The position numbers and the translations under genes were made by a program. From positions 1 through 64,000 of the forward strand of contig NZ_LMSD01000008.1 in assembly GCF_001428045.1 (NCBI RefSeq): 64,000 nucleotides of DNA, given 5' to 3'. Of this stretch, positions 25,229-34,230 are shown in pieces. Under the pieces are notes generated by a model. That model saw nothing but the letters and a program-made list of their open reading frames with translations. It was not told the origin of the DNA and ran no database searches. Each line of letters begins with the position of its first letter. The first letter of the stretch is position 1. The stretch is from Paenibacillus sp. Soil750. GTDB taxonomy: Bacteria; Bacillota; Bacilli; Paenibacillales; NBRC-103111.

Positions 25229-25857
25229 GTGAAATCGTCAAAACATTAGTGGTCGATGATCATCCCTTATTTGCAAGAGCGACGAAGACGTTGCTTGATG
25301 AGATAGATCGTATCGAGGTGGTCGGAGTTGTTAGTAATGCGAGGGAATGTTTGGAATATGTGAAGTTGCATCAGCCTGGGCTCATATTTCTAGACTATCA
25401 GCTTCCCGATCAGACGGGCACAGAAGTTGCTGCACAGCTCAAACAACTATACCCGCACATCCATATTGTCATCTTCACCGGCATTGAGTTGGCAGGTATT
25501 TACAATAAATTGATTGAAATGAAAGTAAGCGGTGTACTGTCGAAAGAGTCAACGGAGCGGACGATCAAGAATATGGTGTATTGTATTTTGGATGGGTATA
25601 CGATGATTCCGCTGTCTGTTTTTAACCAGATGCAATTAAATGAAGCCGATGCAGGCGAAGAATGTGAACTGCAAGAGGAAGAAGTGCTCATGATGAACAT
25701 GCTGGTTAAAGGGGCTACACACGAACAAATTGCTGAACGAATTTTCATGAGCAAGCGTACAGTTGATAATTATTTGCGTAAAATTTATGACAAATGGGGC
25801 GCGAAATCAAGGACAGAGGCTTTGGAAAAGTTTATCAAAAGTAAATATTACACCTGA
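25225..25857 (+). CDS. comA: ComA-like response regulator (NarL/LuxR type)
   Basis: A 210-residue regulator. The receiver domain (VVDDHPLFARATKTLL; phospho-acceptor Asp in IFLDYQLPDQTG near residue 55; conserved Lys in VLSKESTE) is followed by a LuxR-type helix-turn-helix from about 150 (GATHEQIAERIFMSKRTVDNYL). Length and layout match B. subtilis ComA (214). It is translationally coupled to the kinase. Targets are unknown; I found no clear B. subtilis-type ComA box in the window. Confidence 0.88.
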   Translation: MSEIVKTLVVDDHPLFARATKTLLDEIDRIEVVGVVSNARECLEYVKLHQPGLIFLDYQLPDQTGTEVAAQLKQLYPHIHIVIFTGIELAGIYNKLIEMKVSGVLSKESTERTIKNMVYCILDGYTMIPLSVFNQMQLNEADAGEECELQEEEVLMMNMLVKGATHEQIAERIFMSKRTVDNYLRKIYDKWGAKSRTEALEKFIKSKYYT

Positions 25858-25872
25858 AAGTAGGCGCTTCGC

Positions 25873-26811
25873 ATGCAGGACATTCAGCAGCACATGGCAC
25901 GGATGATGGATGATTATATGTTTGATGAGGATTTGAAAACGCTGCTGAGATCATGTATGTCAGATAACGAGACCTCGAGTCTATCTTGGGCCAAAGTCAC
26001 GCTGTGCACACACGCTATGCTAGGTGGGGGTTCCCCTGACATCTATCGCCGAGCGGCATTGACGGAGTTAGTTGTTCTTATCCTGGATATCGTTGATGAT
26101 CTGCAGGATCAGGATAGCGATAGTAAGCCTTGGATGCGAGTGGACACGGCGAGTGCGTTGAATGCTGTATTAGCGCTAATGATCGGTGTAGTAGGTGAAT
26201 TGGGTAGAATGAATGCCAGCGGAACGATGTTGGTCGAAATTAGCAAAATTATTGCTAGGTCGATTAATGGTCAGCATAAAGATGTGATTAATGCGGTTTC
26301 CACTGTTGATGACTACTTATGGATAACGCAAGAGAAATCGGGTTCGTTATTCCGTCTTGCTTGCTTCCTAGGTTATTTCGATACAGCCTGTACAGAAGGA
26401 ACGGTAGAGCAGCTGCATCAGATCGCCGATTGTGTGGGACTTCTCCACCAGATTCAGAACGATGTGCGAGATCTTGTTCGCTATGATGAGAAAAGTGACC
26501 TCATGGCGAAGAAGCGGACGCTGCCCATCCTATATCTACTCTCTATTGAAGATGAAGAGTTCTCACCCGTGAAGGCTTACTACAGGGGGGAGATTACGGC
26601 TGAACTTTTTGCAGAAAAGGAAGACGAAGTGAAGCAGTTGATTCAGGATTCCGGATGCTTGGAATATGCACGCATCGTTCAATCCGTATGCATGCAGAAA
26701 GCAGAGGAGATATGGGCAGAGCTGCCAGCGTTGTCGCCATGGAAGGAAGAGTTCCGGACGCTCACATGGGGCGATTTCGTAAAGCAGGGTGTAGAAGTGG
26801 AGCAGGCCTAG
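25873..26811 (+). CDS. comQ: ComQ-like isoprenyl transferase
   Basis: A 312-residue all-helical protein of the polyprenyl synthase fold, similar in size to B. subtilis ComQ (299). The first aspartate-rich motif is present in LDIVDDLQDQDS near residue 75 (DDxxD); a second, weaker one lies in QIQNDVRDLVRYD near 197. ComQ prenylates a tryptophan of the ComX precursor and supports its export. Here comQ lies after comA rather than before comX. A start at ATG 25873 leaves a 15-bp gap to comA. The stop codon is inside a terminator hairpin. Confidence 0.88.
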   Translation: MQDIQQHMARMMDDYMFDEDLKTLLRSCMSDNETSSLSWAKVTLCTHAMLGGGSPDIYRRAALTELVVLILDIVDDLQDQDSDSKPWMRVDTASALNAVLALMIGVVGELGRMNASGTMLVEISKIIARSINGQHKDVINAVSTVDDYLWITQEKSGSLFRLACFLGYFDTACTEGTVEQLHQIADCVGLLHQIQNDVRDLVRYDEKSDLMAKKRTLPILYLLSIEDEEFSPVKAYYRGEITAELFAEKEDEVKQLIQDSGCLEYARIVQSVCMQKAEEIWAELPALSPWKEEFRTLTWGDFVKQGVEVEQA

Positions 26812-26825
26812 TGCCTGCTCTTTTC
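26800..26825 (+). terminator. Terminator at the end of comQ
   Basis: A perfect 8-bp stem GAGCAGGC / GCCTGCTC with loop CTAGT, followed by TTTTC. The comQ stop codon TAG is in the loop. Confidence 0.9.
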
Positions 26826-26851
26826 TCAATATCTCCTGAGCCCCAGGAGAA

Positions 26852-27037
26852 TAAATGTATTTTATGTAGTTAAATATTTGGGTTTATCAGTCAAAAGCAG
26901 ATTAGATGGAAAATATACAGTTAATTATATACATTTTTACCTATATAAACTAAATGAGTGATTTTAACTACATATTTTACAGTTAAATCGAGTTTTCGAT
27001 GAAATTTCTCATAAATAGCTGTACATTTTCCAGTTAA
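26852..27037. repeat. Four-palindrome intergenic element, family A copy 2
   Basis: Units start at 26852, 26902, 26964 and 27016 (steps of 50, 62 and 52 bp). Arms are TTAGATGG, TTAACTACA, TAGCTGTA and their partners TACAGTTAA, CCAGTTAA. The middle spacer has an inverted TATATA pair. It lies between the comQ terminator and the promoter of the next regulator and makes up most of that gap. Non-coding; function unknown. Confidence 0.83.
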
Positions 27038-27127
27038 TGAAAATCTCTGGCGTACTAACCTCTCAAAACCAACAAACTCGCCCAACGAAGCCCGAGCGCC
27101 GAGATCTCGCGTACACCATAAAAATAT

Positions 27128-27181
27128 GTTATGGATCGCAAAAATGTTGAATTTTAATCAGAAGCGGTCTTCTGATAGAAT
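27128..27181 (+). promoter_or_regulatory. Regulator promoter with shared 15-bp operator
   Basis: The 15-mer ATCGCAAAAATGTTG (27135-27149) is repeated exactly before the permease gene at 30539-30553. In both places a -10-like hexamer follows at almost the same distance (here TAGAAT 27176-27181, 41 bp from the start of the 15-mer; there 40 bp). A perfect inverted repeat ATCAGAAG-CGGT-CTTCTGAT (27157-27176) lies between them, at this promoter only. Confidence 0.65.
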
Positions 27182-27215
27182 TTAGATGGAGTTGGTTTGG
27201 AAGGGAGGAAGCGCT

Positions 27216-28712
27216 TTGTTTCAGATCCTCATCGTGGATGACGAGCATATTGAAAGAGAAGGGATTAAGCGATTAATCCACAAATATAAACTGCCCTTGG
27301 CTGTGTTGGAAGCTGAGAATGGCGAAGAAGCCTTAGAGATGTTAGCTTCGCATCCAATCGATATTGTATTAACCGACATCAAGATGCCATTTATGGATGG
27401 CCTTACTTTGTGTGAGCGGGCACGAGCGCAGTTCCCTGAGTTGAAAATTATTATTTTCAGCGCCTATGGGGAGTTTGAGTATGCACAGAGGGCGATTCAT
27501 TATCAGATCTCCGCGTATTTGCTCAAGCCCATCGATGTGAGTGATTTCCAGAGAGTCTTTGATGAAGTCATTGCGCTCTGTCATAAAGATCAAGAACAAG
27601 AGAAGGAAGAACTGTTCTTAGAGATCCTTCATGCTGCGCAAGCTTCTTCATCGCACTCTCGTAAGTTAGAGCTCCTCGGGCTTCATTTTGGTCAGATGTC
27701 CGTTCAATTAATTCTAATAGACTACAGTTCATCGGTCTTTGATGTAGAGCACGACTTGCTGCCAGAGAGACTCCAGACCGTCATTCGTGCACCGTTCGAT
27801 TATGTGAATTTGAATGAAAGTCAGAGCTTAGTTTGTGTACGATGGGATCACACAGTGCGTAAGGAAGATCTGGAGTCGTTAGGCAGCAAGTTAAAAGCAA
27901 GCATTGCGGATGCCTACAACGAAACCTTTACGATGGTCATTTCTAGGTTAATCCACACAGGAGATGAGTTGGCTCCCGAGTTTAAGCTCATGGAGAATGT
28001 GCTGGACTATAAATTTTTCTTCCATGAAAGCACAGTGCTCTATACAGATGAAAGCCAAGGGCAAGAAGAAATAGCGAGCACCATCCCTAAGCTGATGGAA
28101 ACTCTTTATTGGCACTTAGAAGTCAAGGATGAGTTCGGCCTACGCCAAGGTGTTGAGCTATTCTTTAAGACGATTGACGGGAGCGGGCAGCATTCCGCGA
28201 TTTACGTGAAGTACATGTGTACAGAGCTGGCTAAGAAAATAGGGGAAACGGCAGGGAAAACAGACGTCCACGCGTTTAAGTCGATTGTGGAGGCTATATT
28301 CGGGTGTAAGTCCCTAGCTGAGCTGAAAGCGCAGATTCAGACTGTTCTTGGTATGCTAGACGGCGATACGGATGTACATAATCCGGAATTCAGTAAGAAA
28401 GTGATTAAGGATATCCGAAAACTGATTGAAGATAACTACACATCGGATATCAGCTTGCAATGGATTGCGGATAAGGTGTTTCTTACACAGACCTATGTGA
28501 GCTACCTGTTTAAAAGGGAAGTAGGACTAACGTTTGTTAAATATCTTACAACCATTCGGATGCATAAGGCGGAGGCGCTGCTGCGGGAAACGCATCTCAC
28601 GATTGCGGATATCAGTCAGCAGGTCGGCTATATGAATACGTCGTATTTCTGCAAAACATTTAAACAGGTTCATGGGCAAAGTCCAGCCAAATTCCGAGAG
28701 AGAACGAGCTGA
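27216..28712 (+). CDS. YesN-type response regulator, AraC family
   Basis: A 498-residue regulator: a receiver domain at the start (FQILIVDDEHIEREG; phospho-acceptor in VLTDIKMPFMDG near residue 57; Lys in YLLKPID), a central linker of about 270 residues, and two AraC helix-turn-helix motifs in the last 100 residues (LQWIADKVFLTQTYVSYLFKREVG and IADISQQVGYMNTSYFCKTFK). The start is set at TTG 27216, after GGGAGGAAG and matching the usual receiver N terminus; ATG 27186 gives ten extra residues. It precedes its kinase by one base and probably controls the downstream ABC genes. Confidence 0.9.
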   Translation: MFQILIVDDEHIEREGIKRLIHKYKLPLAVLEAENGEEALEMLASHPIDIVLTDIKMPFMDGLTLCERARAQFPELKIIIFSAYGEFEYAQRAIHYQISAYLLKPIDVSDFQRVFDEVIALCHKDQEQEKEELFLEILHAAQASSSHSRKLELLGLHFGQMSVQLILIDYSSSVFDVEHDLLPERLQTVIRAPFDYVNLNESQSLVCVRWDHTVRKEDLESLGSKLKASIADAYNETFTMVISRLIHTGDELAPEFKLMENVLDYKFFFHESTVLYTDESQGQEEIASTIPKLMETLYWHLEVKDEFGLRQGVELFFKTIDGSGQHSAIYVKYMCTELAKKIGETAGKTDVHAFKSIVEAIFGCKSLAELKAQIQTVLGMLDGDTDVHNPEFSKKVIKDIRKLIEDNYTSDISLQWIADKVFLTQTYVSYLFKREVGLTFVKYLTTIRMHKAEALLRETHLTIADISQQVGYMNTSYFCKTFKQVHGQSPAKFRERTS

Positions 28713-28713
28713 T

Positions 28714-30465
28714 ATGAGAACTTTCCTCGCTTATTTTCAAAACTTAAGATTTAAGCAAAAGCTGTTTATCTCCTATATGGTCGTCTCCATTATTCCTGTT
28801 GTCGTATTGGGGATGTTTTCCTATCATCAAGCTAGCTCTTTCCTGCTTCAACAGGCGAAACAGAATTTGGATGGAGCGATTAGTCAAATTGCAGAGACGA
28901 TTAACTATCGCGCGAAGCAACATGAAGCGATCATTAATTCGATCACACAGAATGTTATATTTAAGCGCATCTTTATTAGTAATGACGGTGATTTTCCCGT
29001 CTTGTATCGGGATTATGTGGATCCGTTTTTCAGTAACATTCTTGATTTTAATCAGGATATCTTACAAATATCAGTATTTACCGAGAATCAGTCTATTCTG
29101 CGAGGCGAATATATTCTGCCACTCGATTTGACATCCGATCTGAAGTGGGCGAATCAGCAGACGCATTCGAAAGAAACGCAGTGGAACATTAAGAATGGCA
29201 AGCTCTTCGCTACAAGGCCTTTCGTGAGTGAAGAGGGAGTGCCGTTAGGGAAGGCGCCCGCCGTGTTGTTCCTGAGCATCGATGCCGATAGTTTGTTTCA
29301 GGGATTGGATGATATCAAAACGAATGCCTATGGGATTTTGATTTTAGATAAAGAGGGCAATCAAATTCTATCTAAAAATATACAGATGAGCCCATCGCTT
29401 CCCATCGCTTCGCTGCCATCCTCCCAGTTAATGGAGCGAATCGGTTCATTTTCGATGCAGGCAACGGATTACATGTACATTACAGCGGATATGGCGGAGC
29501 CGGGCTGGAAACTTGTTTATTTTACACCTAAAAATGGGATTTCGGTGGATGCAAGGAGCATTGTCAGTGCGACAGCCTTGATTGTCTTGGTGTGTTTGGC
29601 GGGACTGCTGCTCATCATCTGGATATTCTCCAACACCTTCGTCAAACGTATTATTAAGCTCAATAAGAAGATGATGATCGTCGAAAATGGGAATTTGAAG
29701 ATTGACGTATCCAGTCAGTCTAGGGATGAAATTGGCCAATTGACGAATCGGTTCGGCAATATGCTTGTGAATATTAACACCTTGATCGAAGAAGTGTATC
29801 AAAGTAAGATCACGCAGAAAGAAGCGGAGCTCAAGGCGCTGCAGACGCAGATAAATCCCCATTTTCTATATAACACCTTGTCGATTATTAATTGGAAGGC
29901 ATTAGAGATTGACGCGATGGAAATTAGTCAGATCACGAATACGGTTTCACGATTCTATCGAACGGTTCTTAATAAGGGGAGAGATTTCATCCCTGTCCGA
30001 AATGAATTGGAGAATGCCAAGGATTATATGCATATCCAAAGTATCATGCACAATTATCGCTTTGATTTCATTTGCGAAGTAGATGAAGCATTACTGCGAT
30101 ATGACATGATTAATCTTATTTTTCAGCCGATTTTGGAAAATGCGCTAGAACACGGTATTGATAAGCTCCGTAAGGGGGATGGGCGCGGCTGTATCACCTT
30201 GCGAGGTTACAGGTCGGGAGAAGATCTGGAGTTCTGTATCGCAGACAACGGGCCAGGGATGAGTAAGGAGTTGGCGGAAGAAGTTATTCAACTAAGTTCA
30301 GTCGGGTATGGGTTGAAAAATGTACACGATCGCATCCAGATTCGCTTTGGTCAAGGCTATGGCTTGCGAATTGATAGTGAACTTGGGCACGGCACCAGCG
30401 TATTTCTGAACTTTCCCGCCTATACGGCGGAGAGGTATTCCAAGGAAGATGATAGTACTAGATGA
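28714..30465 (+). CDS. YesM-type sensor histidine kinase
   Basis: A 583-residue membrane kinase: helix 1 near residues 18-38, an outside sensing domain of about 250 residues, helix 2 near 288-308, a HAMP linker, the His_kinase domain with phospho-site QTQINPHFLYNTLS near 385, and an ATPase domain (ENALEHGIDK, DNGPGMS, GYGLKNVHDRI). This type pairs with AraC-like regulators to sense extracellular sugars. I prefer ATG 28714 right after the regulator stop; a longer start at 28672 would lie inside the regulator gene. A terminator follows before the transporter. Confidence 0.92.
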   Translation: MRTFLAYFQNLRFKQKLFISYMVVSIIPVVVLGMFSYHQASSFLLQQAKQNLDGAISQIAETINYRAKQHEAIINSITQNVIFKRIFISNDGDFPVLYRDYVDPFFSNILDFNQDILQISVFTENQSILRGEYILPLDLTSDLKWANQQTHSKETQWNIKNGKLFATRPFVSEEGVPLGKAPAVLFLSIDADSLFQGLDDIKTNAYGILILDKEGNQILSKNIQMSPSLPIASLPSSQLMERIGSFSMQATDYMYITADMAEPGWKLVYFTPKNGISVDARSIVSATALIVLVCLAGLLLIIWIFSNTFVKRIIKLNKKMMIVENGNLKIDVSSQSRDEIGQLTNRFGNMLVNINTLIEEVYQSKITQKEAELKALQTQINPHFLYNTLSIINWKALEIDAMEISQITNTVSRFYRTVLNKGRDFIPVRNELENAKDYMHIQSIMHNYRFDFICEVDEALLRYDMINLIFQPILENALEHGIDKLRKGDGRGCITLRGYRSGEDLEFCIADNGPGMSKELAEEVIQLSSVGYGLKNVHDRIQIRFGQGYGLRIDSELGHGTSVFLNFPAYTAERYSKEDDSTR

Positions 30466-30466
30466 G

Positions 30467-30518
30467 GAAACACCTATGAAGTCGGCGTGAAGACGTCCGG
30501 GCTGAATGGGTGTTTTTT
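30467..30518 (+). terminator. Terminator between kinase and transporter genes
   Basis: AAACACC and GGTGTTT close a longer partly paired hairpin that is followed by seven T residues. It separates the two-component genes from the ABC operon, which has its own promoter. Confidence 0.75.
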
Positions 30519-30531
30519 TACGTAAAAAAGT

Positions 30532-30584
30532 GTTACATATCGCAAAAATGTTGGATATTTGCAAAGTCAGTCATGCGCTAAAAT
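30532..30584 (+). promoter_or_regulatory. ABC operon promoter with shared 15-bp operator
   Basis: GTTACAT is followed by the 15-mer ATCGCAAAAATGTTG (30539-30553), identical to the site before the regulator gene. TAAAAT (30579-30584) is the -10 candidate. No good -35 box is spaced properly, which fits an activator-dependent promoter with the site centred near -45. Confidence 0.65.
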
Positions 30585-30622
30585 TACCTTATTGGATGAT
30601 TGATTGAAAGGAGTTGGAGTTA

Positions 30623-31540
30623 TTGGGGGATAAGAAACCGCTGCTCATCAAACTGATACGCAGAGATAAACTGCTGCTGCTGATGTTTTTACCGGTGTTT
30701 TTGTATTATTTCATATTTTGTTACTTGCCGATGCCGGGGATCCTTATTGCATTCAAAAACTTTACACCGGGACATGGTGTATTTGGAGGCGATTGGGTAG
30801 GGCTTAAGTGGCTGGACCAGTTCGTCCATTCTCGTTATTTCTGGCGCTTACTGAGGAACACATTCCTGCTTGCGTTCTATCCGCTAGTCATCGGATTCTC
30901 GATCCCGATCCTCTTTGCCATATGCGTAGTTGAGATTAAGAATGGCCTCTTCAAGCGTTTTGCCCAAACGGTGACCTACCTGCCGCACTTTATCTCAACG
31001 GTTGTTATCGCGGGGATGATCATTAATTTCCTGTCTCCGACAGACGGTATTGTGAATACGTTCTTGGCTTCGATGGGCATGGCCAAAATTAATTTCATGA
31101 TGGCGCCCGAATGGTTCCGATCCATCTTCACGGCGTCAGGTATCTGGCAAAGTTTCGGTTTTAGCTCCATTATCTACATCGCGGCTATTATGGGGATCGA
31201 TCAGGAAATGTACGACTCTGGAAAGATTGATGGCGTTAACAAATTTCAAGAGGTGTGGCATCTTACACTGCCAAGCTTGAAGCCAACGATTGTGATTCTG
31301 TTTCTACTCTCCATCGGCGGCATTATGAGTGTGAATTTTGAGAAGGTGTATCTGCTCTACAACGGTGCCACGTACGAAACGGCCGATGTGATCTCGACTT
31401 ATGTATACAGGCAAGGGATTGAGTCACAGAACTTTGGTTTTGCTACAGCGGTGGGGCTATTCAATTCAATTATCAGTTTCATCTTAGTATATGCGGCCAA
31501 CCAAGCGAGTCGTCGAGTGAACGACATGTCTTTGTGGTAG
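30623..31540 (+). CDS. ABC sugar permease, LplB/YteP type
   Basis: A 305-residue membrane protein with six helices and the permease contact loop EVWHLTLPSLKPTI near residue 209. It belongs to the LplB group, which moves oligosaccharides such as those from pectin. The start is placed at TTG 30623, nine bases after AAAGGAG; another TTG at 30614 overlaps that ribosome site. It pairs with the next permease. No ATPase is encoded here, as is common because such systems share one MsmX-like ATPase. Confidence 0.9.
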   Translation: MGDKKPLLIKLIRRDKLLLLMFLPVFLYYFIFCYLPMPGILIAFKNFTPGHGVFGGDWVGLKWLDQFVHSRYFWRLLRNTFLLAFYPLVIGFSIPILFAICVVEIKNGLFKRFAQTVTYLPHFISTVVIAGMIINFLSPTDGIVNTFLASMGMAKINFMMAPEWFRSIFTASGIWQSFGFSSIIYIAAIMGIDQEMYDSGKIDGVNKFQEVWHLTLPSLKPTIVILFLLSIGGIMSVNFEKVYLLYNGATYETADVISTYVYRQGIESQNFGFATAVGLFNSIISFILVYAANQASRRVNDMSLW

Positions 31541-31565
31541 CAGCGCCTCAAGAAAGGAGGCCTTC

Positions 31566-32447
31566 ATGGTTAAATCATGGACGGACCGGAGTTTTTATGT
31601 AATCGTTTACAGTCTCGTCGCACTTGCGATTGTTGTGACCTTATATCCATTTATTTATGTGGTGAGCATCTCAATGAGCTCGGTAGAAGCCATAGACAAT
31701 AAGTTAGTCACGTTCTTACCGGTTGATCTGAATTTCGATGGGTACAAAATGGTGCTCGGTTATTCCGAATTATGGAAGTCTTATTACAACACCATTTGGT
31801 ATACCGTCGTGGGGACGGTCTTTAATCTGGTGGCCACATGTTTAGCGGCCTATCCGCTTTCGAGGAAGGCATTCTTCCTTCGAAGAAAGCTCAATTTCTA
31901 CATTGCATTCACGATGTACTTCTCTGGCGGGTTGATTCCCATTTACATGGTGATCACGGAATTAGGGCTCTACAACACGAGGTGGGCGATGATTCTGCCT
32001 GTGCTTGTAAGCACCTTTAACGTCATGATCTTGCGCTCAGCCTTCGAGAATATTCCGAACGAAATATTTGAGAGTGCGAATATGGATGGAGCTAAGGATT
32101 TCACCTTACTGTTCCGTATTGCGATACCGCTTACAAAACCGACGCTTGCTGTTCTTACGCTGTATTATGCGGTCGCGCACTGGAATGACTTCTTCAATGC
32201 CCTTCTGTACCTAGGGAAGGCGGAGTTGCAACCGTTGCAAATTTTTCTCCGAAGGGTGCTCATTATGGCCTCACCTGAAATTATGCAGAAAATGGGGGGC
32301 GAGACAGCGGCTAAAGCTCTGGCTGTTTCGACATTGCAAGTCCGCTACGTTTCGATTGTTGTCAGCATTTTACCGATTATTACGATCTATCCGTTCATTC
32401 AAAAGTATTTTGTACGTGGTATCACGCTAGGTGCAGTCAAAGGGTAG
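31566..32447 (+). CDS. ABC sugar permease, LplC/YtcP type
   Basis: A 293-residue six-helix permease of the CUT1 group with the ATPase-contact region ESANMDGAKDFTLLFRIAIPLTKPT near residue 178 (EAAxxDGA-type loop). It is the second half of the channel with the preceding gene. RBS GAAAGGAGG lies just before the ATG. The next gene encodes the cognate binding protein. Confidence 0.92.
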   Translation: MVKSWTDRSFYVIVYSLVALAIVVTLYPFIYVVSISMSSVEAIDNKLVTFLPVDLNFDGYKMVLGYSELWKSYYNTIWYTVVGTVFNLVATCLAAYPLSRKAFFLRRKLNFYIAFTMYFSGGLIPIYMVITELGLYNTRWAMILPVLVSTFNVMILRSAFENIPNEIFESANMDGAKDFTLLFRIAIPLTKPTLAVLTLYYAVAHWNDFFNALLYLGKAELQPLQIFLRRVLIMASPEIMQKMGGETAAKALAVSTLQVRYVSIVVSILPIITIYPFIQKYFVRGITLGAVKG

Positions 32448-32503
32448 CAATGCTCTTGCTGGATAGATAAGTGGGCTTTATACATTGAGGGAGGGTTTCG
32501 TAT

Positions 32504-34132
32504 ATGAAAAAAACACTCAAAACAACGGCAAGTTTGTCTCTGATTACAGCATTATTTGCAATGGTAGCCGCAGCTTGTACAAGTGAGGGGAGCTCTACGC
32601 CTACGGCCAGCTCCGCGGCAGCAACGCTGAAACCAGATGCGAGTTCTGCTGCAACACCAGCGGGCTTCACGTACACAGGTACAGGGCCAATCACCGATAA
32701 AGCGGGATCGCTCAAAATTCTAGCAACGAATGCATGGACGAACAATGTTGATCTAAACCAAGCTCCGATCGTCCAAGAGTTGAGTAAGCGAGCAGGCATT
32801 ACGGTCAATTGGGAGCTACTTCCACCATCGACCTATCAGGATGCGATTAGCCCGCGACTTGCCGCAGGAGCTGATCTCCCCGATGTGATCTATCAGTTGG
32901 ATCAGGATCAGACGATGAAAAATATTCAAGGTGGATTGTTCAAACCGCTGAACGATTATATCGATAAGTATGGGGTCAACATCAAGAAGCTGTTCGAGAA
33001 ATACCCTGCTTTGAAAGCAAGCTTAACGACACCAGACGGGAAGATTTACTATCTGCCGCAGCTGGCCGTGACCAAGAACTATATGCCTACGTTTATGGTG
33101 AACCAGAGATGGTTAGATAAGCTGGGCTTACAGGATCCAACAACGCTCGATGAATTCACGGATATGCTTCGTAAGTTCAAAGCGAATGACCCGAATGGCA
33201 ATGGCAAGCAGGATGAAATCCCATTCTCGGTTGCGCCTAATCAACTAGCGAATGCGTTTGGACCGGTATTCGGATTGGATTTAGCCAATAACTTCTATGC
33301 AGACAAGGACGGGAAGGTGCATTATTCGTACTATGAGCCGAACTATAAGGAATATTTAACCTACTTAAATAGTTTGTACAAAGAGGGATTGTTAGAAGCG
33401 GATTTCGCCAGCGTCACCGCAGATCAGATTACCTCGAAATTTTCGCAAAATATAACAGGTGCTACATTTAACTTTAGTTGGTATACCTCGATGGTGTACA
33501 GCAAGCTGTTCAAGGATTATGATCCAACGAAACCATTGATTAAAGGGATTGCTCCATTCAAGGGGCCGCACGGCGATCAATTCTATATAGGACGGAACCC
33601 GATCACAGGTATATTTGGTGTTACGAAGAATGCTAAGGATCCGGAACTGGCATTCAAATTCTTGGATTATGCGAGCAGTGAAGAATCCAAGGAGATGTAT
33701 GTGTGGGGACTGAAAGGACAAACCTTTGATGTGGTTGATGGCAAGAAACAATTTACGGAGAAAGGCAAGGATAATGATTTTATCCAGAAATTCGGTATCA
33801 ATCCAACTAATTTGCCAATTGAGCAATCCGTCGAAGCAACGGATGTACTGGTAGCGCCATGGCATGCTAAGATTGATAAAGAGATGGAGAAATATATCAA
33901 AGCACCGTTCCCATTCGTATACGCGCTGAAAGCTGAGGCTGACAAAGAGAATACGGTGATGCCAGATATTACGACGTACGTTAATGAAATGAATATTAAG
34001 TTCATCACGGGTAAGGAAAGCCTAGATAAATTCGATAGCTATATCAAGTCGTTGAAAAGTATGGGCGTTGAGGATGTCATTAAAGGTAGACAAGCGCAAT
34101 ATGACCGTTACCTCACAGCCAGTAAGAAATAA
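32504..34132 (+). CDS. Extracellular solute-binding lipoprotein (LplA-like)
   Basis: A 542-residue lipoprotein with signal sequence and lipobox AAAC (Cys25), a Ser/Ala/Thr-rich tether, then a type 1 solute-binding domain that begins near residue 60. It contains DPNGNGKQDEIPF near 226, a calcium-binding-like loop common in Paenibacillus oligosaccharide-binding proteins. It should capture pectin-derived oligosaccharides for the two permeases. RBS GAGGGAGGG. Confidence 0.9.
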   Translation: MKKTLKTTASLSLITALFAMVAAACTSEGSSTPTASSAAATLKPDASSAATPAGFTYTGTGPITDKAGSLKILATNAWTNNVDLNQAPIVQELSKRAGITVNWELLPPSTYQDAISPRLAAGADLPDVIYQLDQDQTMKNIQGGLFKPLNDYIDKYGVNIKKLFEKYPALKASLTTPDGKIYYLPQLAVTKNYMPTFMVNQRWLDKLGLQDPTTLDEFTDMLRKFKANDPNGNGKQDEIPFSVAPNQLANAFGPVFGLDLANNFYADKDGKVHYSYYEPNYKEYLTYLNSLYKEGLLEADFASVTADQITSKFSQNITGATFNFSWYTSMVYSKLFKDYDPTKPLIKGIAPFKGPHGDQFYIGRNPITGIFGVTKNAKDPELAFKFLDYASSEESKEMYVWGLKGQTFDVVDGKKQFTEKGKDNDFIQKFGINPTNLPIEQSVEATDVLVAPWHAKIDKEMEKYIKAPFPFVYALKAEADKENTVMPDITTYVNEMNIKFITGKESLDKFDSYIKSLKSMGVEDVIKGRQAQYDRYLTASKK

Positions 34133-34158
34133 ACAACGATTGTCGTTTGTATAACTAG

Positions 34159-34190
34159 CACAGCAGCCGCGGAAATGGCTGCTGTGTTTA
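34159..34190 (+). terminator. Hairpin after the binding-protein gene
   Basis: A perfect 10-bp stem CACAGCAGCC / GGCTGCTGTG with an 8-base loop and a short TTTA tail. The weak T tract suggests partial termination, or protection of the upstream message, so that the binding protein is made in excess over downstream products. Confidence 0.65.
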
Positions 34191-34230
34191 TCCATTTGCG
34201 GCGACGAATCACAAAAAGGACGGTTTCAGG

